Assembly (NCBI RefSeq): GCF_030486595.1
Contig: NZ_JAUJZH010000043.1
Location: 1-47,710, forward strand
DNA length: 47,710 bases
Source: Variovorax ginsengisoli
Lineage (GTDB): Bacteria; Pseudomonadota; Gammaproteobacteria; Burkholderiales; Burkholderiaceae_C
Direction: 5' to 3'
Shown here in pieces: positions 24,314 through 31,932 of this stretch (positions within the stretch are counted from its first letter, which is position 1; each line of letters opens with the position of its first letter). The notes under the pieces were generated by a model. That model ran no database searches, was not told the origin of the DNA, and saw nothing but the letters and a program-made list of their open reading frames with translations. The position numbers and the translations under genes were made by a program.

Positions 24314-25288
24314 CTAGTCGATCGTGACCTTCGCTTCCTTCACCAGCTGCGCGTACTTGGCCGTGTCGCTCTTGATCTGCGCGGCCATCCGGGCCGGCGT
24401 GTCGCCGACCGGCTCGGCGCCGATCTCGGCCATGCGCTTGCCGAACTCCGGCGACTGGATGATCTTCACCAGCTCGGTGTTCAGCCGCTCGACGATGTCT
24501 TTCGGCGTCGCGGCCGGTGCCAGGATGCCGAACCAGGTGCCCTGGTCGAAATCCTTGAGGCCGGATTCGGCCAGCGTGGGCACGTCGGGCAAGGTGCTCG
24601 AGCGCTTCGCCGTCGTGACCGCCAGCGCGCGCAGCTTGCCGCCCTTGATGTGCTGGACCACCGGCGTCAGCGTGTCGAAAGACATGTCGACCTGGCCGCC
24701 CAGCAGGTCGGTGGTCAGCGGCGCGCTCCCCTTGTAGGGCACGTGCAGCAGCTCCACGCCGGCCAGGCTCGCGAACTGCGTGCCGATCAGGTGCTGCACG
24801 GTGCCGTTGCCGTTCGAGCCGTAGGAGAGCTTGCCCGGCGATGCCTTGGCCAGCGCGAGCAGCTGCTTGACGTCCGTGGCCGGCGACTTCGCATTGACCA
24901 CCAGCACGTTGGGCACCATCGCGATGGTGGTGACCGGCGCGAAGCTCTTCTCGAAGTCGTAGGGCAGCTTCTTGTAGACGCTGGTGGCGATGGTGTGGTG
25001 CACGGCGCCCATCAGCAGCGTGTAACCATCGGGCTTGGCCTTGGCCACGTAGTCGGCACCCAGCGTGGCGCCGGCGCCGGGCCGGCTTTCGACGATGACC
25101 GGCTGGCCCAGGCTCTGGCCGAGCTTGTCGCCGATGGCCCGCGCCAGCACGTCCGAACTGCCGCCGGGCGGGAAGGGCACGACGAGGCTGATCGGCTTGG
25201 TGGGCCACGCCTGGGCGCTGGCGAAGGTTGCGGCCAGGCCGAAGGCGAGCGCCGTGAGCACGCGGGCGTGCGCGAGGTTCGATGTCAT
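24314..25288 (-). CDS. Bug/TctC-family periplasmic solute-binding protein
   Basis: 324-residue receptor of the tripartite tricarboxylate transporter type, very common in Comamonadaceae and Bordetella. Signal peptide about 1-26 (cleavage after ASA), then WPTKPISLVVPFPPGGSSDVLAR, a textbook Bug start, VIVESRPGAGATLGADYVA, and GVELLHVPYKGSAPLTTDLLGGQVDMSFD. No TctA/TctB genes are adjacent, which is usual for orphan Bug receptors. Likely ligands are tartrate, malate or similar acids given the TtuC-like gene upstream. Its promoter region holds a copy of the LysR operator. AAGGAGACA precedes the ATG. Confidence 0.94.
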   Translation of the reverse strand: MTSNLAHARVLTALAFGLAATFASAQAWPTKPISLVVPFPPGGSSDVLARAIGDKLGQSLGQPVIVESRPGAGATLGADYVAKAKPDGYTLLMGAVHHTIATSVYKKLPYDFEKSFAPVTTIAMVPNVLVVNAKSPATDVKQLLALAKASPGKLSYGSNGNGTVQHLIGTQFASLAGVELLHVPYKGSAPLTTDLLGGQVDMSFDTLTPVVQHIKGGKLRALAVTTAKRSSTLPDVPTLAESGLKDFDQGTWFGILAPAATPKDIVERLNTELVKIIQSPEFGKRMAEIGAEPVGDTPARMAAQIKSDTAKYAQLVKEAKVTID

Positions 25289-25353
25289 GAATGTCTCCTT
25301 GTGGGTATGTGGCGAGTGGTGTCAGCGATGCAGGGACCGAATCACTGCGAAAG

Positions 25354-25378
25354 TGAATCCATGGTTAACCTGCGTTCA
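25354..25378. promoter_or_regulatory. Second copy of the LysR box, before the Bug gene
   Basis: TGAATCC, 11 bases, GCGTTCA: same left arm and spacing as the box at 26675-26699, with two mismatches in the right arm. The similarity runs on through TTCAACAAT-N-AGCGGCC as in the lysR leader, so this is a duplicated promoter segment. It lies 66 bases before the Bug ATG. Confidence 0.75.
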
Positions 25379-25420
25379 ACAATGAGCGGCCGGCAGCTGG
25401 GCCACCAAGAGGCGGCGCAT
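25376..25420 (-). CDS. Short ORF (14 codons) with strong ribosome binding site
   Basis: ATG at 25420 preceded by AGGAGACAAACC, the same strong leader as ttuC, encodes MRRLLVAQLPAAHC and stops inside the LysR box copy. It could be a leader peptide upstream of the Bug gene or the surviving start of a deleted gene. Nothing in the peptide suggests a function. Confidence 0.3.
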   Translation of the reverse strand: MRRLLVAQLPAAHC

Positions 25421-25454
25421 GGTTTGTCTCCTGGCGTTGGGTAGGCACGAGCGG

Positions 25455-25490
25455 GCCCCGGCAGCTCTGGCGGCTGCTTCGGAACCGGGG
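25455..25490 (-). terminator. Possible terminator or hairpin after ttuC
   Basis: CCCCGG and CCGGGG enclose a nested GCAGC/GCTGC stem about 20 bases past the ttuC stop. There is no T-run, so factor-independent termination is doubtful. Confidence 0.3.
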
Positions 25491-25508
25491 TTGGAGCGCG
25501 GCGAGGCC

Positions 25509-26597
25509 TCAGGCCGCCTTGCGCTGCGACGCGGCCAGTACCTGGCCGCAGACCGCCTTGGTCACGTCGGCGGTGGTGGCCTTGCCGCCGAGGTCGCGGG
25601 TGTGCAGGCTCTTGTCGGCGGTGACCTTCTCGATCGCCGCCATGACCAGCTTGGCGGCGTCGAATTCGCCCAGGTGCTCGAGCAGCATCACGACCGACCA
25701 GAAGGTGCCGACCGGGTTCGCCAGGCCCTTGCCCATGATGTCGAAGGCCGAGCCGTGGATCGGCTCGAACATCGACGGGTAGCGGCGCTCCGGGTCGATG
25801 TTGCCGGTCGGCGCGATGCCCAGGCTGCCGGCCAGCGCGGCCGCGAGGTCGCTCAGGATGTCGGCATGCAGGTTGGTGGCGACGATGGTGTCGAGCGAAG
25901 CGGGGTTGTTGACCATGCGGGCGGTCGATGCGTCGACCAGTTCCTTGTCCCACTTCACATCGGGGAACTCCTTCGAGACCTGCAAGGCGATCTCGTCCCA
26001 CATCACCATCGCGTGGCGCTGGGCGTTGCTCTTGGTGATCACGGTGAGCTGCTTGCGGGGGCGCGACCGGGCCAGCTTGAACGCGAAGCGCATGATGCGC
26101 TCGACACCGGCGCGGGTCATCATCGAGACGTCGGTGGCGGCCTCGATCGGATGGCCCTGGTGCACGCGGCCGCCGACGCCGGCGTACTCGCCTTCGGAGT
26201 TCTCGCGCACGATGACCCAGTTGAGGTCGTCGGGCCCGCAGCGCTTGAGCGGGCCGTCGATGCCGGGCAGGATGCGGGTCGGGCGCACGTTGGCGTACTG
26301 GTCGAAGCCCTGGCAGATCTTCAGGCGCAGGCCCCACAGCGTGATGTGGTCGGGGATGTGCGGGTCGCCGGCCGAGCCGAACAGGATGGCGTCCTTGTCG
26401 CGCAGTGCGTTCAGGCCGTCGTCCGGCATCATCACGCCGTGCTCGCGGAAGTAGTCGCCGCCCCAGTCGAAGTTCTCGAACTCGAACTGGAACTTGTCGC
26501 TGGCCGAGGCCAGTGCGGCCAGCACCTGCTGGCCGGCCGGAACGACTTCCTTGCCGATGCCGTCGCCGGGGATGGTCGCGATCTTGTACGTCTTCAT
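25509..26597 (-). CDS. ttuC: Tartrate dehydrogenase / D-malate dehydrogenase (TtuC/DmlA type)
   Basis: 362-residue beta-decarboxylating dehydrogenase of the isopropylmalate/isocitrate family. The start MKTYKIATIPGDGIGKEVVPAG, the substrate region LWGLRLKICQGFDQYANVRPTR, the motif VIVRENSEGEYAGVGGR, and the metal site LHADILSDLAAALAGSLG with FEPIHGSAFDI are as in TtuC/DmlA. It oxidises tartrate or D-malate with NAD and Mn2+ in the cytoplasm. It is divergent from a LysR regulator with an intergenic LysR box, and upstream of Bug and DASS genes on the same strand, forming a C4-acid uptake and oxidation locus. Confidence 0.93.
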   Translation of the reverse strand: MKTYKIATIPGDGIGKEVVPAGQQVLAALASASDKFQFEFENFDWGGDYFREHGVMMPDDGLNALRDKDAILFGSAGDPHIPDHITLWGLRLKICQGFDQYANVRPTRILPGIDGPLKRCGPDDLNWVIVRENSEGEYAGVGGRVHQGHPIEAATDVSMMTRAGVERIMRFAFKLARSRPRKQLTVITKSNAQRHAMVMWDEIALQVSKEFPDVKWDKELVDASTARMVNNPASLDTIVATNLHADILSDLAAALAGSLGIAPTGNIDPERRYPSMFEPIHGSAFDIMGKGLANPVGTFWSVVMLLEHLGEFDAAKLVMAAIEKVTADKSLHTRDLGGKATTADVTKAVCGQVLAASQRKAA

Positions 26598-26674
26598 GGG
26601 CTTGTCTCCTGGGGGTTTGGGTAGGGGGTAGGCGTACTGTAGGAACTCGACGGGCCATTGGATCGGGGCTAAAG

Positions 26675-26699
26675 TGAATCCATCATTTACCTGGATTCA
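26675..26699. promoter_or_regulatory. LysR box between ttuC and lysR
   Basis: TGAATCC-N11-GGATTCA is a perfect seven-base inverted repeat of the LysR-box layout, 77 bases from the ttuC ATG and 14 bases before the lysR ATG. The latter position suggests autoregulation. Confidence 0.85.
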
Positions 26700-26713
26700 A
26701 CAATCAGCGGCCC

Positions 26714-27652
26714 ATGACACCCGGCATCCAACCTGCAGACCTCGGCTTCTTCTCGGCCCTCGCCGGCGCGGGGAGCCTCAGCGCGGCGGCACGCGAGCTC
26801 GGCATCACCACGCCCGCGGTGAGCAAGCACCTGGCGCTGATGGAGTCCCGCCTGGGCGTGGCGCTGGTCAACCGGACCACGCGCCGGATGAGCCTGACCC
26901 CCGAGGGCGAGCTGTACCTGGAGCACGCCCGGCGCATCCTCGGCGAGATCGACGGCATGGCGGAGATCCTCGGGGTGGCCAAGGCCACGCCCAAGGGCCT
27001 GCTGCGGGTCAACGCGACGCTGGGCTTCGGCCGCAGCCATGTGGCGCCGATCATCTCGAAGTTCGTGCGCAAGCACCCCGAGGTCCAGGTGCAGCTGCAG
27101 CTGTCGGTGAATCCACCGGCCCTGACCGAGGACTCGTTCGACATCTGCATCCGCTTCGGCGCGCCGCCGGATTCGCGGGTGATCGCCCGCCAGCTGGCGC
27201 CCAACCGGAGGCTGCTGTGCGCCGCGCCGGCCTACCTCGCGAAGCATGGCATTCCCAAGGTGCCGAACGACCTCACCAAGCACAACTGCATCGGGATCCG
27301 GCAGGGCGAAGAGGCCTACGGCGTCTGGCGGCTGGCGAGCGGCCGGGGCCGCAGTGCGACCACCGAGTCGGTCAGGACCCGGGGCAACCTGACAACCAAC
27401 GACGGCGAGATCGCGGTCAGCTGGGCGCTCGATGGCCACGGCATCCTGATGCGGGCCGAATGGGACATCGAGCGCTACCTGCGCACCGGCCGGCTGGTGC
27501 AGGTGCTGCCCCATTGCTACACGCCGGACGCGGACATCTACGCCGTGTATCCGCAGCGCCACCAGCTGGCGGCGCGGGTGCGGGCCTTCGTGGATTTCGC
27601 GGCGCTCGTGCTTCAGCAGCCCAGGGCGTCGGCGTCGCCGGCGGCTGCTTGA
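26714..27652 (+). CDS. LysR-family regulator of the tartrate/malate locus
   Basis: 312-residue LysR regulator. The N-terminal winged HTH is DLGFFSALAGAGSLSAAARELGITTPAVSKHLALMESRLGVALVNRTTRRMSLTPEG; the rest is the periplasmic-binding-like effector domain (about 92-300), beginning GLLRVNATLGFGRSHVAPII. The helix pattern with TTPAVSKHL resembles DmlR-type activators of D-malate/tartrate genes. It is divergent from ttuC. Two related palindromes, here and before the Bug gene, imply it controls both. The ATG at 26714 directly follows the box. Confidence 0.93.
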   Translation: MTPGIQPADLGFFSALAGAGSLSAAARELGITTPAVSKHLALMESRLGVALVNRTTRRMSLTPEGELYLEHARRILGEIDGMAEILGVAKATPKGLLRVNATLGFGRSHVAPIISKFVRKHPEVQVQLQLSVNPPALTEDSFDICIRFGAPPDSRVIARQLAPNRRLLCAAPAYLAKHGIPKVPNDLTKHNCIGIRQGEEAYGVWRLASGRGRSATTESVRTRGNLTTNDGEIAVSWALDGHGILMRAEWDIERYLRTGRLVQVLPHCYTPDADIYAVYPQRHQLAARVRAFVDFAALVLQQPRASASPAAA

Positions 27653-27747
27653 GCACGGCGCCGGCCTTTCAACCCGGCGAGCCTTGACACCAGCCCCGGT
27701 TGCCACCGACACTTTTTTGGCTACAGCTGTCGCGAGGAGATGCAACC

Positions 27748-28551
27748 ATGAGGCTCAAGCTCGTTTATGGCGACCAAGGCCCCGATGTCACCGCGCTTCA
27801 GCAGGCCTTGCTGGCCGCGGGCTTCAACCCCGGCGTCATCGATGGCGACTTCGGAACCGGTACCTTCAACGCGGTGTCCGCGTTCCAGCAAGCCAAGGGA
27901 CTGCTGGCCGACGGCATTGCAGGGCCTCGAACCCTCCATGCCCTGGGCCTGGCCGAGTCCGCGGACCTGCCCGACGCCACCGGCGACATGAGCGTGCAGG
28001 TCGCCTCCCTGATGCTGCCCGGTGCGCCGCTCGCGAACATCAAGACCCATCTGCCGGTCATCCTGGCTTCGCTTCGCGCCTTCGAGATCCCGGACCGGAC
28101 CATGGCGCTCATGGCCATCGCCACCATCCGTGCCGAGACGGCGGGCTGCGCGCCGATCAGCGAAGGCATCAGCGCATTCAACACCTCGCCCACCGGGCAT
28201 CCCTTCGATCTCTACGACCACCGCAGCGACCTCGGCAACCAGGGCCCGCCCGACGGCGCGCTGTTCAAGGGGCGCGGCTTCGTGCAGCTCACGGGCCGCT
28301 CGAACTACCGGCGCTACGGGCCACGGCTGCCCACCCCCGCGGACCTGGTCAAGAAACCCGAACTGGCGAACACGGCCAGCGTCGCGGCCGACCTGCTGAG
28401 CCTGTTCCTGGCCGACCGGGAGCTGCAGATCAAGGATGCAATCCTGCATGGGAACTTCCAGGCGGCGCGGCGCCTGGTCAACGGCGGCCTGCACGGTTGG
28501 GAGCAGTTCGAGACCTCCTTCAAGAGGGGCGACATGGCCATGCCCCGCTGA
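27748..28551 (+). CDS. Peptidoglycan-binding / GH19 muralytic enzyme
   Basis: 267 residues without a signal peptide. Residues 1-68 are a PG_binding_1 module (YGDQGPDVTALQQALLAAGF, VIDGDFGTGTFNAVSAFQQAKGL, DGIAGPRTLHAL). Residues about 85-265 resemble GH19 chitinase/endolysin domains: MALMAIATIRAE130TAGCAPISE139G with the acid and base glutamates, then GNQGPPDGALFKGRGFVQLTGRSNYRRYG. It should cut the glycan backbone of murein. GAGGAGATGCAACC lies before the ATG. A secreted protein of unknown function starts 14 bases after its stop. Phage endolysin-like, or an antibacterial effector; no phage genes are near. Confidence 0.88.
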   Translation: MRLKLVYGDQGPDVTALQQALLAAGFNPGVIDGDFGTGTFNAVSAFQQAKGLLADGIAGPRTLHALGLAESADLPDATGDMSVQVASLMLPGAPLANIKTHLPVILASLRAFEIPDRTMALMAIATIRAETAGCAPISEGISAFNTSPTGHPFDLYDHRSDLGNQGPPDGALFKGRGFVQLTGRSNYRRYGPRLPTPADLVKKPELANTASVAADLLSLFLADRELQIKDAILHGNFQAARRLVNGGLHGWEQFETSFKRGDMAMPR

Positions 28552-28565
28552 GAGACGAGCACGCC

Positions 28566-29288
28566 ATGCGAACTTGCTGCCTGGTTGCCGCCCTCGCCCT
28601 GGCGACCTGCGTCTGCGCCCATGCGGACCGGACCGAGTACGCGTTCCGCTGGGACCCGGCACAGGGCGGCCCGGCGACGGCGCAGCAGGCGGCCAGGCAA
28701 CTCGGCATCGCGGACGACAAGCCCAAGGCGCTGGTGGTCCGCTACCTCGACGTCCGGCGACCCGCGGGGCTGCCCGACGACAGCTACGGCGCGGTGGCGC
28801 GCGAGCGGACCGACGATGACGGGCCGGAGTCGATGTACAAGGTGCGAGCCCCATTGTCGAAGGCGGCCAGGAAGCTGCTGTCGACTTGGTCCTGCCCCCT
28901 GGCCGGCCCGAAGCGCGAGAGCAAGCTGGAAGTGGATGTGAACTGGGCGGTCGACGAAGGGACGGATGCCGCGCCGACGCCGCGCGAAGCCATCTCCTTC
29001 AGCTGTTCCGTCGAGGCCGCCGCCGATGCGGCCTTCCCGCCGGCCACCGGCATGGTGCCCAAGCCCTGCGTCAACCACGTTCGCCGGTTCAAATCACAGG
29101 ACGACTGGAAGGTCGAGGAGTGGCTGCTTCCGACCGGCAAGCGGGTCGTCGAGCTCTCGTTCACCGTGAAAAAGGGAAGCCCCGCGCACCGCAGCGCCTT
29201 CCAGCAACGGGTGGACGCGCTGCGCGAGGCCGGCGCGCGTTCGCTGGCGGACTCGAAGACCTTGCTCGGCAGTACCTGCCCGGCCTGA
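28566..29288 (+). CDS. Secreted protein of unknown function downstream of the GH19 enzyme
   Basis: 240 residues, signal peptide about 1-20 (MRTCCLVAALALATCVCAHA). The mature part has four cysteines (TWSCPLAG, SFSCSVEA, PKPCVNH, GSTCPA), consistent with two periplasmic disulfides. No family recognised. It starts 14 bases after the GH19 gene and is probably co-transcribed with it. A secreted partner next to a signal-less murein hydrolase resembles an effector-immunity arrangement, but this is inference. ATG at 28566 is chosen for the signal peptide; the same frame is open far upstream inside other genes. Confidence 0.7.
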   Translation: MRTCCLVAALALATCVCAHADRTEYAFRWDPAQGGPATAQQAARQLGIADDKPKALVVRYLDVRRPAGLPDDSYGAVARERTDDDGPESMYKVRAPLSKAARKLLSTWSCPLAGPKRESKLEVDVNWAVDEGTDAAPTPREAISFSCSVEAAADAAFPPATGMVPKPCVNHVRRFKSQDDWKVEEWLLPTGKRVVELSFTVKKGSPAHRSAFQQRVDALREAGARSLADSKTLLGSTCPA

Positions 29289-29313
29289 GCTTCAGCGTCG
29301 GCCGGCCCCTGGC

Positions 29314-29925
29314 TCAAGCCGCGTAGGCATCCTTGCCCGACGCCTTCCGCGCCCGCAACTCGCGCAGCATTTCGCGCTCCGACATGCCTTGCGACCAGTC
29401 GGGGCGCAGCTGGTAGTGCGGCATGTCGACGAAGCTTTCCCACTGGCCACCCCATTCGAGGCCGATGTCCATGCCGATCGCGCCCACCGTGGCGTAGAGC
29501 GGGCTGTCGCCAAGGTAGTCCTTGCCGCGGAACACGCCGACGTCGAAGGCGATGCCGAAGTTGTGGTTGGACTCGCCGCCCTTCGCATTGGTCACGGGCC
29601 GTCTGTTCATTTCCTTGGTGCGGCCGATCGCGAACAGGGCGTCCTGCTCGGCATAGGTGCGCGTGCCGCTCAAGATCTTGATCTCGATGTTGGCGGCCGC
29701 CGCGCGCTCGACCAGCATCCTCGCGTAGGGCGCGACCTGCGGGTGCAGCGTGGCGATGGTCTTCTCGCTGCGCTCGTCCGCCTTGCCTGCGAAGGCGGCC
29801 GATTTCGGGACCGGCTTGCCGACGATCTTCTCGTGGATCGCTCGCCAGGTCTCGGGACCCGGATTGCCATCGACCGAGACACCCAGCGCCGCCTGGACGC
29901 TTCGGACCACCGCGTTGATGTTCAT
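29314..29925 (-). CDS. M15-family peptidase (L-Ala-D-Glu endopeptidase-like)
   Basis: 203-residue zinc peptidase resembling phage endolysins of the M15 family, with no signal peptide. Residues about 1-35 (VVRSVQAALGVSVDGNPGPETWRAI) look like a short peptidoglycan-binding repeat. The catalytic part has ILSGTRTYAEQDALF, zinc ligands H121 and D128 in SNHNFGIAFDVG, and H170 in D167-M-P-H-Y-Q. It would cut the murein stem peptide. It converges on the GH19/secreted pair, giving two complementary murein hydrolases within 2.2 kb. Confidence 0.88.
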   Translation of the reverse strand: MNINAVVRSVQAALGVSVDGNPGPETWRAIHEKIVGKPVPKSAAFAGKADERSEKTIATLHPQVAPYARMLVERAAAANIEIKILSGTRTYAEQDALFAIGRTKEMNRRPVTNAKGGESNHNFGIAFDVGVFRGKDYLGDSPLYATVGAIGMDIGLEWGGQWESFVDMPHYQLRPDWSQGMSEREMLRELRARKASGKDAYAA

Positions 29926-30198
29926 GCACGACCTCCTGTGGAGAGACGGCCGAGCTTAGGCAGAACGGCGGGATGCGCAATATCGCGTTCGCCAGATACG
30001 GCAGGCCCGCCGGCACGCGCTTGTCGAGATGACCGATCTCGCACGGGAGCGGCCCGGGCTGTCGCAGAATGCGGTTGCAGGAAATTGGGGCAATTGGACT
30101 AACTTTGTGATGAATCTAGTTTTCCTGGCCTAGGCCCTTGCGAAGAACATCAGGCTGTCGCATCCCGCGAATCGTCAGTCACAACCAAGGAAAACCTC
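29926..30198. other. Intergenic region of 273 bases before the phasin gene
   Basis: Divergent gap between the M15 peptidase and phasin genes. Its rightward half is AT-richer and carries the sigma-70 promoter at 30094-30122. Nothing else was recognised. Confidence 0.5.
30094..30122 (+). promoter_or_regulatory. Sigma-70 promoter of the phasin gene
   Basis: TTGGAC (30094-30099), 17 bases, TAGTTT (30117-30122), about 76 bases before the phasin ATG, in an AT-rich patch. Confidence 0.55.
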
Positions 30199-30690
30199 AT
30201 GTCCGCGCAAAACCTCTCTTCCGTCGCCGTCCACGTCGTGGGCCAATACCACGAAGCCGGCAAGACCCTCGTCGGCGCCTGGCGCACCGGCGCACGCCGC
30301 CTGCTCGATGGCGCCGCGTCGCGCTACGGCCAGATGCAGAAGGTCACCGAGTTCCTCGCCAACCGCCTCGACATCGACACCGGCCGCGTGGTGGAGGTGC
30401 TCGACCGCATGGCCGAAGCCGGCACCAAGGGCATCGAGGCCGTGGCCGGCCGCGCGGCCCGGATCGAGTCGCCGATCGCGACCTCCCTGATGAGCACCTT
30501 CAGCGCCATCAACCTGCCGATCGCCAACGTGCATGCGCAGATCGCCGACAAGATCGCCGAGGGCGCCAAAACGCTCGAGACGCGCGTGGCCAACGCCGAA
30601 GAAGCCGCAGCCGAGCAAGCCCCGGCAGCGAAGAGCGGGGCCGTGGCCGTCGCCAAGACCGCCCGCCGCGCCAGCCGCAAGGCCGCCTGA
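30199..30690 (+). CDS. Phasin-like granule protein
   Basis: 163-residue, mostly helical Ala-rich protein with a Lys/Arg/Ala-rich C-terminus (KSGAVAVAKTARRASRKAA). Amphipathic stretches such as YHEAGKTLVGAWRTGARRLLDGA and VTEFLANRLDIDTGRVVEVLDRM resemble small phasins that coat polyhydroxyalkanoate granules. Family assignment rests on composition and on the adjacent PhaF/PhaI-like gene 17 bases downstream and the PhaD-like regulator. AAGGAAAACC lies before the ATG. Confidence 0.65.
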   Translation: MSAQNLSSVAVHVVGQYHEAGKTLVGAWRTGARRLLDGAASRYGQMQKVTEFLANRLDIDTGRVVEVLDRMAEAGTKGIEAVAGRAARIESPIATSLMSTFSAINLPIANVHAQIADKIAEGAKTLETRVANAEEAAAEQAPAAKSGAVAVAKTARRASRKAA

Positions 30691-30707
30691 TCCCCGGGGA
30701 CCGAAGC

Positions 30708-31151
30708 ATGGCGACCCGCAAGGACTCGGCGCTGCCGAAGAAGCCGGCGCCGGCCAGGAAGCCAGCCGCGCCTCGCAGGAAGGCGAGCGCGGCGGCGCCC
30801 CCCACCGAAACCGCCGGCAAGCCCGCCGGCGCCGAAGGCCTGCTGCGCGCGGGCCTGAAGGCGCTGGGCAACGTAGGCACCGACGTCGTCAAGCGCCACA
30901 CCCACGTGATCGAGGGCCTGCTCGGCATCCAGAAGACCGATGCCGGCGGCGCCCGGCCCGGGGCCGGGTTCCCGGGCCTGGACAGCTTCGGCATCCGCAA
31001 GTTCGAGGACGTGTTCGACCAGCGCGTGGCGAGCGCACTGCAGCGCCTGGGCCTGCCGAGCGCCGAAGAACTCCAGGCCTTGCGCGACGAGGTGAGGCAG
31101 CTGCGCGAGCAGCTCGATGCGGCGAGGCCGGCCGCCCGGCGCAAGCGCTGA
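30708..31151 (+). CDS. PhaF/PhaI-type polyhydroxyalkanoate granule-associated protein
   Basis: 147 residues. The N-terminal third is Lys/Ala/Pro-rich like the histone-like arm of PhaF (KKPAPARKPAAPRRKASAAA), here placed at the N-terminus. The C-terminal two thirds hold the phasin signature FEDVFDQRVASALQRLGLPSAEEL followed by a heptad-patterned coiled coil (LRDEVRQLREQLDAARPA) for oligomerisation. Basic residues may bind DNA and help segregate PHA granules. It lies 17 bases after the first phasin. Confidence 0.82.
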   Translation: MATRKDSALPKKPAPARKPAAPRRKASAAAPPTETAGKPAGAEGLLRAGLKALGNVGTDVVKRHTHVIEGLLGIQKTDAGGARPGAGFPGLDSFGIRKFEDVFDQRVASALQRLGLPSAEELQALRDEVRQLREQLDAARPAARRKR

Positions 31152-31185
31152 CCCCCCCGATCCCGAGCGCCGTCCTTCATCGCCC

Positions 31186-31818
31186 GTGGCCAGTCCCAAC
31201 ACCCGCGACCGGATCCTGCTGACCAGCCTCGCGCTGTTCAATGCGGAAGGCCTGGCGGCCGTGTCGACGCACAAGATCGCGGCCGAGATGGGCATCAGCC
31301 CCGGCAACCTGCACTACCACTTCAAGGCCAAGCAGCTGATCGTCGAACGGCTGTTCATGCGCTTCGAGCAGCGGCTCGGGCTGCTGAACGGGTCGACCGC
31401 CGCCGTCGCCGCGATCGACGACCTGTGGCTGGCGCTGCACCTGCGCTTCGAAGCCATCGACGAATACCGTTTCGTCTACCGGGACATGGCCTTCCTGGCC
31501 GCCGAATACCCCGCCCTGGGACAGCGGGCCCAGGACCTCACGGCGCAGAACCTGCTTGCCGCGCAGTCCCTGTGCGAGGGGCTGGTGGCCTCGGGCGTGA
31601 TCCAGACCAGCGCCGAGCAGGCGCGCATCCTCGCCCTGCAGATCGTCTTCACGACCACTTGCTGGCTGTCGTTCGAGCGCCTGGTGCCGGGGCGGGAGGC
31701 AGAGGCGCAGGCCGACCCCGGACTGGCGGCCTTCTACACGCTCACGCTGATCTCGCCCTACGTGTCCAGCGACTCGCGGGCCTACCTCGACTACCTGCGG
31801 GGCAAGTACCTCGGCTAG
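31186..31818 (+). CDS. TetR-family regulator, PhaD-like
   Basis: 210 residues from a GTG at 31186 (VASPNTRDRILLTSL). The HTH is LALFNAEGLAAVSTHKIAAEMGISPGNLHYHFKAKQLIVERLF, whose ISPGNLxYHF form matches the PhaD subgroup that controls PHA genes in Pseudomonas. An upstream in-frame ATG at 31117 lies within the phasin gene and gives an unlikely Arg/Pro-rich extension. Directly downstream of the phasin genes, it is probably part of the same PHA-granule unit and may sense a CoA-ester. Confidence 0.85.
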   Translation: MASPNTRDRILLTSLALFNAEGLAAVSTHKIAAEMGISPGNLHYHFKAKQLIVERLFMRFEQRLGLLNGSTAAVAAIDDLWLALHLRFEAIDEYRFVYRDMAFLAAEYPALGQRAQDLTAQNLLAAQSLCEGLVASGVIQTSAEQARILALQIVFTTTCWLSFERLVPGREAEAQADPGLAAFYTLTLISPYVSSDSRAYLDYLRGKYLG

Positions 31819-31880
31819 CGCCGATGTGAGGACCCGCTCTTCCGGCGTACGCCATCCGGGGGACGATAAACAGCGCCAGA

Positions 31881-31893
31881 CAGGCTATACCTG
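31881..31893. promoter_or_regulatory. Small inverted repeat before the TIR gene
   Basis: CAGG-CTATA-CCTG lies about 40 bases before the TIR-protein ATG, with an AT-rich centre. It may be part of the promoter or an operator; no matching -35 box was found. Confidence 0.25.
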
Positions 31894-31932
31894 CCATCAC
31901 TGCAATCGGCATGTGATGGTGCGAGGTGGTCC

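Noticed and set aside
27748..29925. Prophage lysis cassette
   Set aside because: The two murein hydrolases are endolysin-like, but no holin, spanin, tail or capsid gene lies near, and the gene between them encodes a secreted Cys-containing protein.
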